From Rhodobacter sp. (GTDB lineage Bacteria; Pseudomonadota; Alphaproteobacteria; Rhodobacterales; Rhodobacteraceae), in contig JADCEF010000104.1 in NCBI GenBank assembly GCA_020250445.1, forward strand, positions 1-54,676: a stretch of 54,676 nucleotides of DNA, read 5' to 3'. The position numbers were made by a program, and so were the translations under genes. Below, in pieces: positions 36,341 to 46,507 of the stretch. Under the pieces are notes generated by a model. The model was not told the origin of the DNA and did no database searches. It saw only the letters and a list, made by a program, of their open reading frames with translations. Within the stretch, counting starts at the first letter, position 1. The number at the start of each line of letters is the position of its first letter.

Positions 36341-36991
36341 TCAGACCGCAACAAATCCGTCCAGTGCGGGATCGTATTGCTCCAGTCCGCCCGCGCCGGT
36401 ATCGGTCCACAGGCCGTGCAGGGTCAGCCGTTCATCTGCCAGCGCCTCGCGCACGAAGGGAAAGGTCATCAGGTTTTCCAGGCTGATGACCACGGCCTGC
36501 TTTTCCATGGCCTGCACCCGCCCCGGATCGCCGGCCAGCAGTGCCGTGCGCGCGAACCCCGGCCGCAGGATGTCCATCCAGCGCCCGACGAAGCTGGACC
36601 GGGCTTCCAGCTCGGGTGCCTCGCCAAGGCACATGTCGTGGCATCCCTTGACGCCGCCGCAGTTGGAATGCCCCAGCACGACGATATGGGCCACCCGCAG
36701 GGCGGTCACGGCATATTCGACCGCCGCCGAAGTGCCGTGATACTGCCCGTCGGGATTGAAGGGCGGGACCAGGCTTGCAATGTTGCGGTGGATGAAGAAC
36801 TCGCCCTCGTCCGCGCCGAAGATCGAGGTGACGTGCACACGGCTGTCGCAGCACGAGATGATCATGGCGCGCGGCATCTGCCCGGCCTCGGCCAGTCGGC
36901 GGTACCAGGCCTTGTTGTCCTGATAGGTGGTGGCGCGCCAGCCATGAAAGCGCTGGATCAGATAGGCGGGCAGCGGTCTGGCCTGATCCAT
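36341..36991 (-). CDS. beta-class carbonic anhydrase
   Basis: A 216-aa zinc enzyme interconverting CO2 and bicarbonate. Zinc ligands are Cys47 in SCCDSR (with the Asp49-Arg51 dyad), His108 and Cys111 in LGHSNCGG. No signal peptide, so cytoplasmic. First gene of the CA-sbtA-sbtB unit; bicarbonate brought in by SbtA would be equilibrated by this enzyme for carboxylases. The promoter must lie in the 210-bp divergent gap 36992-37201. Confidence 0.93.
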   Translation of the reverse strand: MDQARPLPAYLIQRFHGWRATTYQDNKAWYRRLAEAGQMPRAMIISCCDSRVHVTSIFGADEGEFFIHRNIASLVPPFNPDGQYHGTSAAVEYAVTALRVAHIVVLGHSNCGGVKGCHDMCLGEAPELEARSSFVGRWMDILRPGFARTALLAGDPGRVQAMEKQAVVISLENLMTFPFVREALADERLTLHGLWTDTGAGGLEQYDPALDGFVAV

Positions 36992-37201
36992 GACTTGTCC
37001 TTTGCTGATGCCCTGCGCCTTTCAATAGGCAAAGGCTTCGCCAACAGGAACCCTTTTGTTGCGCCCCCTGCCGGGCCGGCCGCCAATCTGCCCCGGCACA
37101 GATCAAGACAATTCGACGCAAAACCCGGTTGGGCCACAACCCTTTGTTCAGCACCGCGTGGCAGGCTTGGCCTGGGTGTGATTTCAGGGTGATCGGGTGA
37201 T

Positions 37202-37585
37202 ATGTCAGGCAATGTGACGGCCTTGCGACCGAAGGAACGTGTGCGGCTGGATGCAGAGCCGATCGCATCGATCTATCGCAATCTGGGACCCGGCGGCGCG
37301 GAACAGGTTGTCTCGCGCGCCCTGGGCGAGCTGGCCCTGACCCTTGCCGGTCTGGTGGAACAGGTGCGGCGGCGCGAGCTTGGCGATCTGGGCCGGGGGC
37401 TGCGGCGGCTGCAGCGGATGGCCGATCATCTGGGCATGATCAGCCTGGGTCTGATCGCCGCCGAGGCGCGCATCTGCATGGACCGGTCCGATGCCACGGC
37501 CTTTGCCGCCGTCTGGGCCCGGCTGATCCGGGTGGCGGAAGCATCGCTGGCCTGGGACAAGGAATTGCTGGACCAGTCGCTGTAG
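37202..37585 (+). CDS. conserved helical protein, possibly Hpt-like
   Basis: A 127-aa, mostly helical protein. A short tail (MSGNVTALRPKERVRLD) is followed by helices with GGAEQVVSRALGELALTLAGL and LRRLQRMADHLGMISLGLIAAEA. His in RMADHLGM sits where a histidine phosphotransfer domain could carry its phosphate, but the flanking K-G of the Hpt motif is missing. Unrecognised otherwise. It lies 78 bp upstream of the aminopeptidase. Confidence 0.6.
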   Translation: MSGNVTALRPKERVRLDAEPIASIYRNLGPGGAEQVVSRALGELALTLAGLVEQVRRRELGDLGRGLRRLQRMADHLGMISLGLIAAEARICMDRSDATAFAAVWARLIRVAEASLAWDKELLDQSL

Positions 37586-37662
37586 GCGGCCGACGGGGCT
37601 TGCGGCGAAGTCCGGAGCGGCTAGGCTGCGCGGTATCCACCGCCCTGACCCGGATCACGCCC

Positions 37663-39042
37663 ATGACCCCCCGCTTTGCCGATGACGGCCACCCGTCTCG
37701 CCCCCTTCACATTATCGCGTCCGCCGATCTGGCGGGCTGGCTGGCGGGGCAAAGTGCGGCCCTGCGCGGCTGGGTGCAGGCGGCGGGGTTCACGGCAGGG
37801 CTGGGAGAGGTGGTTTTGCTTCCGGGCGGCGACGGCGTGGCGGGGGCCCTGTTCGGTTTCGGCACGCCCGAGGCCCGGGCGCGGGGGAGGTTCCCGCTGG
37901 CCCGCGCCGTGGCGGCGCTTCCGGACGGGGCCTGGCATCTGGTGGCCGATCTGACCGCAGCCGACCGGGACGAGGCGGCGCTGGGATGGCTTCTGGCGCA
38001 GTACCGGTTTGACCGCTACCACACGGCAAAGGCACCCGGCGCGCGGCTGAAGGCACCTGCCGGCTGCGACGCGGCGCGGATCGAGGCGATTGCTGCGGGC
38101 GAATGCCTGACGCGGGATCTGATCAACACGCCCGCCTCTGATCTTGGCCCGGCAGAGCTGGAAGAGGCGTTTCTGGCGCTGGCCCGCCGACATGGGGCGG
38201 ACACGGCCGTTGTCCGGGGCGATGATCTGCTGGCGCAGAATTTTCCGATGATCCATGCCGTGGGCCGCGCGTCAGACCGCGTGCCGCGCCTGCTGGACAT
38301 GCGCTGGGGCGACACAGGGCCAAGCCTGACGCTGGTCGGCAAGGGCGTGTGTTTCGACACGGGCGGGCTGAACCTGAAGCCTTCGGCAGGCATGCATCTG
38401 ATGAAAAAGGATATGGGCGGGGCCGCCACGGTGATGGGCCTTGCGCAGATGATCATGGCGCTGCGCCTGCCGCTGCGGCTGCGGGTGATCGTGCCGGCGG
38501 TGGAAAATGCTGTCTCGGGCCGCGCGATGCGCCCGCGCGACATTCTGACCTCGCGCAAGGGCCTGACGGTGGAGGTGAATGACACCGACGCCGAGGGGCG
38601 GCTGATCCTGGGCGATGCGCTGGCGCTGGCGGATGAAGGCAGGCCGGATCTGCTGGTTTCCATGGCGACGCTGACCGGATCGGCGCGCGTGGCGCTGGGG
38701 CCGGACCTTGCGCCCTATTACACCGATGACGCCGCCGTGGCGGCGGCGCTGGAACAGGCGGGGGCAGAGGTGCGCGATCCGGTCTGGCGGCTGCCGTTCT
38801 GGACACCCTACGAGCCGATGATCGAGCCGGGGATCGCCGATCTGGACAATGCCCCGCCCGATGGCATGGCGGGGTCGATCACGGCGGCGCTGTTCCTGCG
38901 GCGCTTTGTCGACTGCCCGCGCTATCTGCACTTCGACCTTTATTGCCACCAGAAGGCGGATGCCCCGGCGCGGCCCAAGGGGGGCGTGGGCCAGGGGGCA
39001 CGGGCGGTGCTGGCAGCCCTTCCTGCGGTGCTGGGCCTGTGA
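37663..39042 (+). CDS. M17 leucyl aminopeptidase
   Basis: A 459-aa cytosolic metallo-aminopeptidase removing N-terminal residues from peptides. Metal and catalytic residues occur in GKGVCFDTGGLNLK, MKKDMGGAA and the signature NDTDAEGRLILGDAL. The N-terminal regulatory domain is shorter than in PepA. The stop overlaps the GTG of the NlpC/P60 gene (GTGA), so the two peptide-bond hydrolases are coexpressed. Confidence 0.92.
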   Translation: MTPRFADDGHPSRPLHIIASADLAGWLAGQSAALRGWVQAAGFTAGLGEVVLLPGGDGVAGALFGFGTPEARARGRFPLARAVAALPDGAWHLVADLTAADRDEAALGWLLAQYRFDRYHTAKAPGARLKAPAGCDAARIEAIAAGECLTRDLINTPASDLGPAELEEAFLALARRHGADTAVVRGDDLLAQNFPMIHAVGRASDRVPRLLDMRWGDTGPSLTLVGKGVCFDTGGLNLKPSAGMHLMKKDMGGAATVMGLAQMIMALRLPLRLRVIVPAVENAVSGRAMRPRDILTSRKGLTVEVNDTDAEGRLILGDALALADEGRPDLLVSMATLTGSARVALGPDLAPYYTDDAAVAAALEQAGAEVRDPVWRLPFWTPYEPMIEPGIADLDNAPPDGMAGSITAALFLRRFVDCPRYLHFDLYCHQKADAPARPKGGVGQGARAVLAALPAVLGL

Positions 39043-39860
39043 CCGACCGGCGGCTGACCCCGGCGAACGGGCGGGCGGCACTGGCCAGCCTGCGCGGCAC
39101 GGTCGATGCGCTGCATTTTGTGGACGGGGAGCCGGCGCGGGTTGCGGTGCCGCTGGTTGATCTGAACCGGGCACCGGACGGGCCGCGCGACCGGCAGTTG
39201 CTGCTGGGTGACGGGGTGACGGTGATCGACCGGGCGCAGGGCTGGGCTTTCGTGCAGGCGGCGAAAGACGGCTATTGCGGCTATGTGCCGGAGGCTGCCC
39301 TGGGCGCGGCGCAGGCCCCGACACACCGCGTGATTGCCCCGGCAACCCATCTTTATCCCGAGCCGAAGGTGCAGGCGCACGAGCTTTGCGCCCTGTCGTT
39401 CGGCAGCCTTTTGACCGTGACGGGCACCGCTGAACGCTATGCCGAAACGCCGGACGGTTTTATGCCGCTTCTGCATCTGCGGGAGCTGGCCGATCCGCTG
39501 ACGGATCCGGTCGCGGTTGCGGCCCTGTTTCTGGGCACGCCTTATCTGTGGGGCGGCAACAGCCGGGCGGGCATCGACTGTTCCGGGCTGGTGCAGGCGG
39601 CCCTGCTGGCCTGCGGCAAGGACTGCCCCGGCGACAGCGATCTGCAGGCGCAGTCCGTAGGACGACTTCTGCAGCCGGATGAGGCGCTGCTGCCGGGGGA
39701 CCTGATCTTCTGGATCGGGCATGTCGCGATGGTGGCGGATGCCGGGCGGATCATCCATGCCACGGGGCACCGCATGGCCGTGGTGCTTGAAGACATGGCG
39801 GCGGCGGTTGCCCGGATAGCCGCCGCAGGCCAGCCGGTGCTGGCGCGCCGCCGCCCCTGA
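39039..39860 (+). CDS. NlpC/P60 (C40) peptidase with SH3-like N terminus
   Basis: A 273-aa protein. SH3b-like segments in the first half (GVTVIDRAQGWAFVQAAKDGYCGYVPE) precede an NlpC/P60 domain: GTPYLWGGNSRAGIDCSGLVQ with catalytic Cys181, and IGHVAMV with His228. It should cleave D-Glu-(meso-DAP) type bonds in cell-wall peptides. No signal peptide is seen, which suggests cytoplasmic recycling of muropeptides, consistent with the coupled aminopeptidase. The GTG start overlaps the previous stop. Confidence 0.88.
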   Translation: MTDRRLTPANGRAALASLRGTVDALHFVDGEPARVAVPLVDLNRAPDGPRDRQLLLGDGVTVIDRAQGWAFVQAAKDGYCGYVPEAALGAAQAPTHRVIAPATHLYPEPKVQAHELCALSFGSLLTVTGTAERYAETPDGFMPLLHLRELADPLTDPVAVAALFLGTPYLWGGNSRAGIDCSGLVQAALLACGKDCPGDSDLQAQSVGRLLQPDEALLPGDLIFWIGHVAMVADAGRIIHATGHRMAVVLEDMAAAVARIAAAGQPVLARRRP

Positions 39861-41655
<1,795 letters not shown>

Positions 41656-41862
41656 GGCGCAACCGGACGCCCTGCAATCCGCATCCCCTGCGCGCCGCCG
41701 GAAGTGACGGCTCTGTACCGGCACATTCCCGGAACGCCTTCCCGATGCCGTTCTTGCAGGCCGCAGCGTCTGCTTGCCGCTGACCAATGCAAGGCGGCAA
41801 AGACCTGCGGAACGGGTGGTTGCCGGACTTCCGGCCGTGCCACAGCCCGGCAGCAGGCAATG

Positions 41863-42528
41863 TCAGCCGCCGCGCAGGGCCGTAACCTTGCGCGCCTCGA
41901 CCGCGATCCCGCCTGTGAACACCAGGGTCGGCGTGGCCCCGCCGCGCGCCTCGATGACGCGCGCATAGGCTTCGGCCGGGGTGGTTGCGATTCGCGTCCC
42001 CTGGGCGAAGCTTTCAAGCGCGAAGGTGTAGCGGCCCGTCGGCATGGGGGCCCCCAAGGAATCAAGGCCGGTCCAGGTGACGGTGTCCGCGCCCGGCAGA
42101 ACCGGCTGTCGCGCCACGACATTGCCTGCCGCGTTTGTTACGACCAGTGCGGCACTGTCCGCCTTTGGATCGGGTGTTGCCGCCAGGGTGACAGGCGTTC
42201 CGCTGTACCAGACCGGCATGTCCGCGCGCGCATCCTTGCCGACCCAGCCTGCATAGGTCGCAAGGCCCGAAACCCCAAGCTGCGCGCCAAGCGATTCCAG
42301 AAGCGTATTGGTCCGTACCTGCTGTTCGACGCCGGAAAAGGTGGCCAGTTGCACCGCGTATTCCGAATTGTCCATCGGATTGAGCGGGTCCTGATTCTTC
42401 AGTTGCGTCGTCAGCATCTTGAGGAAGGTATTGAAATCCGAACTGATGAGCCGGTCCGCCCTGGAGGCGGGGGCTGCGGGTGCCTGGGCTGGCGCCGACG
42501 CGGGGGAAACAGGGGAGATTTCGGTCAT
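41863..42528 (-). CDS. flgD: flagellar hook assembly scaffold FlgD
   Basis: A 221-aa hook-cap protein needed to polymerise FlgE. The N-terminal motif FNTFLKMLTTQLKNQDPLNPMDNSEYAVQLATFSGVEQQ is the FlgD signature (about 33-72), followed by Ig/tudor-like beta domains (VTWTGLDSLGAPMPTGRYTF). The start at 42528 was chosen over the frame open to 42759, which overlaps fliK. It lies 10 bp downstream of fliK. Confidence 0.93.
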   Translation of the reverse strand: MTEISPVSPASAPAQAPAAPASRADRLISSDFNTFLKMLTTQLKNQDPLNPMDNSEYAVQLATFSGVEQQVRTNTLLESLGAQLGVSGLATYAGWVGKDARADMPVWYSGTPVTLAATPDPKADSAALVVTNAAGNVVARQPVLPGADTVTWTGLDSLGAPMPTGRYTFALESFAQGTRIATTPAEAYARVIEARGGATPTLVFTGGIAVEARKVTALRGG

Positions 42529-42538
42529 GGATGCCCTT

Positions 42539-43993
42539 TCAAAGACGAAGATCAAGGCCGGAGGCAGAGGATGGGGCCAGGGGCGGCGCAAAGCCGGCGG
42601 GGTCTGACGGCAGGGCCAGAGGGCCGGTGCCGGTGCCGGAGGGTGACCGGGGTTCGGGGCGGTCCCCGGCCCAGCCCGAAAAGCTGAACGTCGCCCCGGA
42701 AAAGCCCTGGGCGCGGATTTCCTGCAACAGCAGATCAGAATTCCGGCGCAGCAGATCAAGCGTATCGCCCCGCTCGACCTGAACCGTCACATGCAGGCCA
42801 TCCCCGTCCGGAGACAGGCTGAGCCTGACGCGGCCCAGCTCTTCGGGTGACAATGTCAGCTCCACCGGGCCATCGGTCCGGCGCAGAAGAAGGTCGGACA
42901 AGGTTGCGGCAAGAGGTGCCGGGACAAAGGATGCGCCAACCCCGTGAAGGGCGGGGGCCGATGCCGCCTGCGTCAGGGATGAGGGCGCAGCAAACTGGAC
43001 ATCCCCATCGCCCTGAAGGATGGGCGGCGGCACAATCTCTGGCAGGTCGGCCAGCGGCATGGTGCCTGCGGCAGGATCGGGTGCAGGAATGGCGGTACCC
43101 GGCACGGACGCTGACGGGGCCGGTGCCGTCCCGACAAGGTCGCCAGCAGGCCCGTCAATCCGGGACGCTTCGGAAAGCTCCGTGCTGCGAAAGGCAAAGG
43201 CCGCCGGAACGGCACCTGCCTGCCTTTGCACGAAGGCTGCGGCAACGTCCGGATCAGACAGGCTGATCCGGGCCATCACGGGGGCCTCGGCCATGGGGTG
43301 AAGGGACGGGCCGGTCTGCGCGGAAAGGGGGGGCATGTCCGGATCGCGCATGTCACCTGCGGCCGGCAAAGGCCCCTGCGGCAGTGTCGGCATGCGGCTG
43401 GCCCCTGCCGCGTCAGGCGGGGAAAGCGGCGGGCCGGACAGGCCCATCGGTTCCGGCCCCGCAGCGGCGACAGCACTGCCCGCCACGGGACCATCAGAGG
43501 CCAGCAGCGTCATCGCCCCTTCTGCCGCCTGTGTGATGGCAAAGGCCGCGGGCGGCAGCCGCGCGGCAACGGCAGCGCCTGTGACCAGCAGCACAAGAAG
43601 ATCGGTTGCGGGGGGCGTCTCTGCCTCGGCCGCTTCTGTCTCGTTCAGGGCATCTGACGTGTGCAGATCAGACGGCAGATCCGGCGACAGGTCCTGCAAC
43701 AGGTCCGGCGGCAGGTCCGGCGGCAGGTCCGGCAACAGGTCTGGCAACAGGTCTGGCGCCAGCAGGTTGCCCTCTGCCTCGGCCCCGGCAGCAGAGGCAT
43801 CCGGACGGGCGGAGTCCGCCAGCAGTCCGTCTGGCGCGACCGGCTCGGGCGTTGGCCCGGTGGGCTGGTCCGACAGCCCGCGCAGGACCTGCCCGAACCC
43901 GCCGCCGTCGTCGAGGCGGGCCGATTTCGGCTGCGGGCTTGCGGCGGCACCGGCGGGCGGCGTCGGGGAAGAGGGAAAAGAGACAGCTTGCAT
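42539..43993 (-). CDS. fliK: flagellar hook-length control protein FliK
   Basis: A 484-aa protein. A long low-complexity Pro/Ala/Asp-rich N-terminal part contains an 11-mer-like array of PDL units (LLPDLLPDLPPDLPPDLLQD). The conserved FliK C-terminal (Flg_hook) domain is at about 375-460: LSDLLLRRTDGPVELTLSPEELGRVRLSL and LLLQEIRAQGFSGATFSFSG. It sets hook length and switches export specificity. Sequence divergence in the N-terminal part is normal. The start at 43993 is preferred to 44047. Confidence 0.85.
   Translation of the reverse strand: MQAVSFPSSPTPPAGAAASPQPKSARLDDGGGFGQVLRGLSDQPTGPTPEPVAPDGLLADSARPDASAAGAEAEGNLLAPDLLPDLLPDLPPDLPPDLLQDLSPDLPSDLHTSDALNETEAAEAETPPATDLLVLLVTGAAVAARLPPAAFAITQAAEGAMTLLASDGPVAGSAVAAAGPEPMGLSGPPLSPPDAAGASRMPTLPQGPLPAAGDMRDPDMPPLSAQTGPSLHPMAEAPVMARISLSDPDVAAAFVQRQAGAVPAAFAFRSTELSEASRIDGPAGDLVGTAPAPSASVPGTAIPAPDPAAGTMPLADLPEIVPPPILQGDGDVQFAAPSSLTQAASAPALHGVGASFVPAPLAATLSDLLLRRTDGPVELTLSPEELGRVRLSLSPDGDGLHVTVQVERGDTLDLLRRNSDLLLQEIRAQGFSGATFSFSGWAGDRPEPRSPSGTGTGPLALPSDPAGFAPPLAPSSASGLDLRL
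43676..43755 (-). repeat. short tandem repeat in fliK encoding PDL units
   Basis: About seven tandem units of 12 bp of the form GGCAGGTCCGGC (plus strand) encode (L)PDLLPDL/PPDL repeats in the fliK spacer region. In-frame gain or loss would lengthen or shorten the FliK ruler segment. Confidence 0.75.
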
Positions 43994-44040
43994 GGCACCT
44001 GCGACTTTCTGCCGTTCCACCGCAGCATGCCGCCAATTGC

Positions 44041-44055
44041 TTACCACTTGTTTAC
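44041..44055. promoter_or_regulatory. candidate CtrA box between fliK and flgJ-like genes
   Basis: TTAC-N7-TTAC (spacer CACTTGT) against the CtrA consensus TTAA-N7-TTAA, two mismatches. It lies 47 bp from the flgJ-like start and 48 bp from the fliK start, so it could serve both directions. Confidence 0.5.
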
Positions 44056-44101
44056 CGCGCGTCGCCGATAGTCGCCCCTGCGATTGCCACTGGAGGTTCC
44101 G

Positions 44102-44398
44102 ATGACCGATACCGTCCGCATGCCCCTGCCGGTTCCGGTTGTGGTGCGCCCTGATGCCGATGCGCGGCTGCGCGCCCTGTCACAGCAGATCGAAGCAGGC
44201 TTTCTGGCCGAGATGTTGGGACATGCCGGCTTCGGCACTGCGCGGCAAAGCTTTGGCGGCGGGGCGGGGGAAGAACAGTTCGCATCCTTCCTGCGTCAGG
44301 AGCAGGCAAATGCCATGGTCAGGGCTGGCGGCATCGGGCTGGCCGAAAGTCTTTTCAATGCAATGACAGGAGACCGCGATGCGCAGCACCGCAAGTGA
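44102..44398 (+). CDS. flgJ: rod-binding protein, FlgJ N-terminal domain type
   Basis: A 98-aa protein matching only the rod-capping half of FlgJ: LRALSQQIEAGFLAEMLGHAGF, then FASFLRQEQANAMVRAGGIGLAESLF. The muramidase half is absent, as in most alphaproteobacteria. It aids rod assembly in the periplasm. An in-frame ATG at 44084 was rejected; TGGAGG lies 6-9 bases before 44102. It overlaps the next gene by 20 bp. Confidence 0.85.
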   Translation: MTDTVRMPLPVPVVVRPDADARLRALSQQIEAGFLAEMLGHAGFGTARQSFGGGAGEEQFASFLRQEQANAMVRAGGIGLAESLFNAMTGDRDAQHRK

Positions 44399-44714
44399 CC
44401 GCCTGTCGGCAGAACTGGACAGGGTCTACCATGTCCTGCGCAGCGGCAAGCTGGAAGGGTTGGCTGCTGCCAGCCAGGCGCTGGAGACGGAACTTGCCCA
44501 GCTGGACCCGGCGGATGGTGCAGGCCTTGACCTGCTGCGGCACAAGGCGCAACGCAATGCCGCCTGCCTTGAGGCTGCGGCGCGCGGGGTAAGGGCAGCC
44601 CGGCGCCGGCTGACCGAGATCCGGATGATCGAAAGCGGGTCGGGCACCTATGATGACAAGGGCAGGCGCGACGAACTGCCGGGCCTGTCGATCCGGTTGA
44701 CACAGCGCCTTTGA
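44379..44714 (+). CDS. flgN: FlgN-like flagellar export chaperone
   Basis: A 111-aa, all-helical protein with heptad-like leucines (RLSAELDRVYHVLRSGKLEGLA; LLRHKAQRNAACLEAAARGVRAARRRLTEI), the size and form of FlgN-type chaperones for hook-filament junction proteins. The call depends heavily on the position between flgJ and fliC. Confidence 0.6.
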   Translation: MRSTASDRLSAELDRVYHVLRSGKLEGLAAASQALETELAQLDPADGAGLDLLRHKAQRNAACLEAAARGVRAARRRLTEIRMIESGSGTYDDKGRRDELPGLSIRLTQRL

Positions 44715-44769
44715 TTCCGGCCCATTTGCCGGAAAGACGGTTCAAATTCTTGGAATTGATCTGCGCGTC

Positions 44770-44784
44770 TTAGTCTTGCCTTAA
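44770..44784 (+). promoter_or_regulatory. candidate CtrA box upstream of fliC
   Basis: TTAG-N7-TTAA (spacer TCTTGCC), one mismatch to the CtrA consensus, 149 bp upstream of the fliC ATG. The long distance suggests a leader of about 100 nt or more. Confidence 0.5.
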
Positions 44785-44892
44785 GACACCGCAGTGCCTG
44801 ATGCCGGTGCATCCCAAGTCCGGGGTGGCGCGGCCAGATACACCCGCACCGGCGAGAACGCCCTTCATGCCACAACGCGATGGCCCCTACCA

Positions 44893-44914
44893 GCCCGGGC
44901 ACAAAGTGCCGGGC
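44893..44914 (+). promoter_or_regulatory. hairpin in the fliC leader
   Basis: GCCCGGGCAC-aaa-GTGCCGGGC: GGCAC/GTGCC plus GCCC/GGGC with one bulged G. It lies 19 bases before the fliC ATG, close to the ribosome site (AAAGGTGA). Caulobacter FlbT is known to act on the flagellin mRNA leader; an flbT gene lies 0.5 kb downstream of fliC here. Confidence 0.5.
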
Positions 44915-44932
44915 CCATGAAAGGTGACTAAA

Positions 44933-46417
44933 ATGTCTTCGATTCTGACCAACACAAGTTCGATGGTCGCGCTGCAGACCCTGAGATCGATCAACGCCAA
45001 CCTTGCCAAGACCCAGGATGAAATCTCGACCGGCAAGAGCGTCAGCTCTTCCAAGGACAACGCCGCAGTCTGGGCGATTTCCAAGGTCATGGAAGCCGAC
45101 GTCAAGGGCTTCAAGGGGATTTCGGACAGCCTCTCGCTTGGGTCGTCCACCGTGGCCGTGGCCCGCCAGGCCGCAGAAACCATCACCGACCTTCTGACGG
45201 ACATCAAGGGCAAGATCGTCACGGCACAGCAGGAAAACGTCGACCGCGCCAAGATCCAGACCGACATCAGCGCGCTGCGCGACCAGATCACCTCGGTGAC
45301 GAATGCGGCCCAGTTCAATGGCCAGAACCTGATCAAGGGGACGGACGCCATGAGCATCCTGTCATCGCTGGACCGGCAGGCAGGCGGGACCGTCAACGCG
45401 TCGAACATCATCGTCGACCGCAAGGACCTGTCGATGGATGCAGGTGTGCTGGGCACGGGCACAGACCTGTCGCCCAACGCCACCCTGAGCGCCGCCAGCG
45501 CGACCAACGCGGGCAATACGGCAACGCTGACCCTAGCCGCGGATGCCGACGTCAGCGGGGATGCCTTCTCGCTGACCGTGGGCGGCGCGACGCTGACCTT
45601 TGCAGCAGGATCGATCACCGGTGACCAGGATGCGGCAGCCACGGCGATCGGTGCGGCAGTCAACGCCCTGGGTCTGGTGGGTGTCTCGGCCAGCGTTTCG
45701 ACCAACGTCGTCACCTTCACCTCGACCCGTGCTTTCGAGAATGTGGCCCTGACCGCGCTGAAGAACGGCAGTGCGACCGGTGCCACGCTTTCGGCGGCGA
45801 CCATCGCCGAACGGGCGGAAACGCTGACCTTCTCGGCCTCGGCTGCGGTGAACGAAGGCGACGGGTACCAGGTGACGGTGGGCAGCACCGCCTATACCTA
45901 TGTTGCAGGCAAGGGCGAATCCTTTGAGGATGTGGCGCGCGGCCTGAAGGCCGCTGTCGATGGCGGCAACATCACCGACGTGTCGACCAAAGTGGCCCAG
46001 AACGCTTCCGGGCAGTGGGTTCTGAAGATCGACAACAACAGTGCCTCCTCCGTGGCACTTGCGCGGGCCGGTGCTGCGGGTGGCACGGCCTCCGGCGGGC
46101 TGTTCGGCCTGTCCGGCATCGACGTGAAGACGGCCGCCGGTGCCGAAGCGGCGCTGGGCAACATCGAAACGCTGATCCAGAACTCGATCGATGCCGCAGC
46201 AAGCTTCGGGTCGGCCGATGGCCGGATCGACACGCAGAAGAGCTTCATCGGCAAGCTGACCGATGCGCTGAAGAACGGCATCGGATCGATGGTGGATGCC
46301 GACATGGAAGAGGCGTCGGCCCGGCTGCAGGCGCTGCAGACCCAGCAGCAGCTGGGCATCCAGTCGCTGTCAATCGCAAATCAGGCGCCGCAAAGCATCC
46401 TGGCCCTGTTCCGGTAA
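44933..46417 (+). CDS. fliC: flagellin
   Basis: A 494-aa filament subunit. The conserved N-terminal D0/D1 (MSSILTNTSSMVALQTLRSIN; SVSSSKDNAAVWAISKVM) spans about 1-140, and the C-terminal D1/D0 covers the last about 90 residues, ending IANQAPQSILALFR. The variable middle has two beta-rich, Ala/Thr-rich blocks (AGNTATLTLAADADVSGD and AETLTFSASAAVNEGDG) that look like duplicated surface domains. The true start is the ATG at 44933; a GTG at 44924 is in frame. Followed by a terminator, then flaF and flbT. Confidence 0.96.
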   Translation: MSSILTNTSSMVALQTLRSINANLAKTQDEISTGKSVSSSKDNAAVWAISKVMEADVKGFKGISDSLSLGSSTVAVARQAAETITDLLTDIKGKIVTAQQENVDRAKIQTDISALRDQITSVTNAAQFNGQNLIKGTDAMSILSSLDRQAGGTVNASNIIVDRKDLSMDAGVLGTGTDLSPNATLSAASATNAGNTATLTLAADADVSGDAFSLTVGGATLTFAAGSITGDQDAAATAIGAAVNALGLVGVSASVSTNVVTFTSTRAFENVALTALKNGSATGATLSAATIAERAETLTFSASAAVNEGDGYQVTVGSTAYTYVAGKGESFEDVARGLKAAVDGGNITDVSTKVAQNASGQWVLKIDNNSASSVALARAGAAGGTASGGLFGLSGIDVKTAAGAEAALGNIETLIQNSIDAAASFGSADGRIDTQKSFIGKLTDALKNGIGSMVDADMEEASARLQALQTQQQLGIQSLSIANQAPQSILALFR

Positions 46418-46433
46418 CATCAGACCGGTGGCA

Positions 46434-46459
46434 GAGGCGCCCTTCGGGGCGCCTCATTC
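46434..46459 (+). terminator. intrinsic terminator after fliC
   Basis: Stem GAGGCGCCC / GGGCGCCTC with loop TTCG-like, followed by ATTC. It lies 17 bp past the fliC stop and separates it from flaF. Confidence 0.75.
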
Positions 46460-46507
46460 CGGGCCGCCTCGGGCGGCTGCATGATCCGATTCAGGGAAGG
46501 ATAGCCT

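Noticed and set aside
36992-37201. Minus-strand frame covering the divergent gap upstream of the carbonic anhydrase
   Set aside because: It would overlap the start of the plus-strand helical protein, and no family pattern is seen; better read as promoter region.
41656-41862. Short frames between the fadH pseudogene and flgD
   Set aside because: No domain, biased composition, and stops in all but shadow frames; nothing supported in this 207-bp gap.
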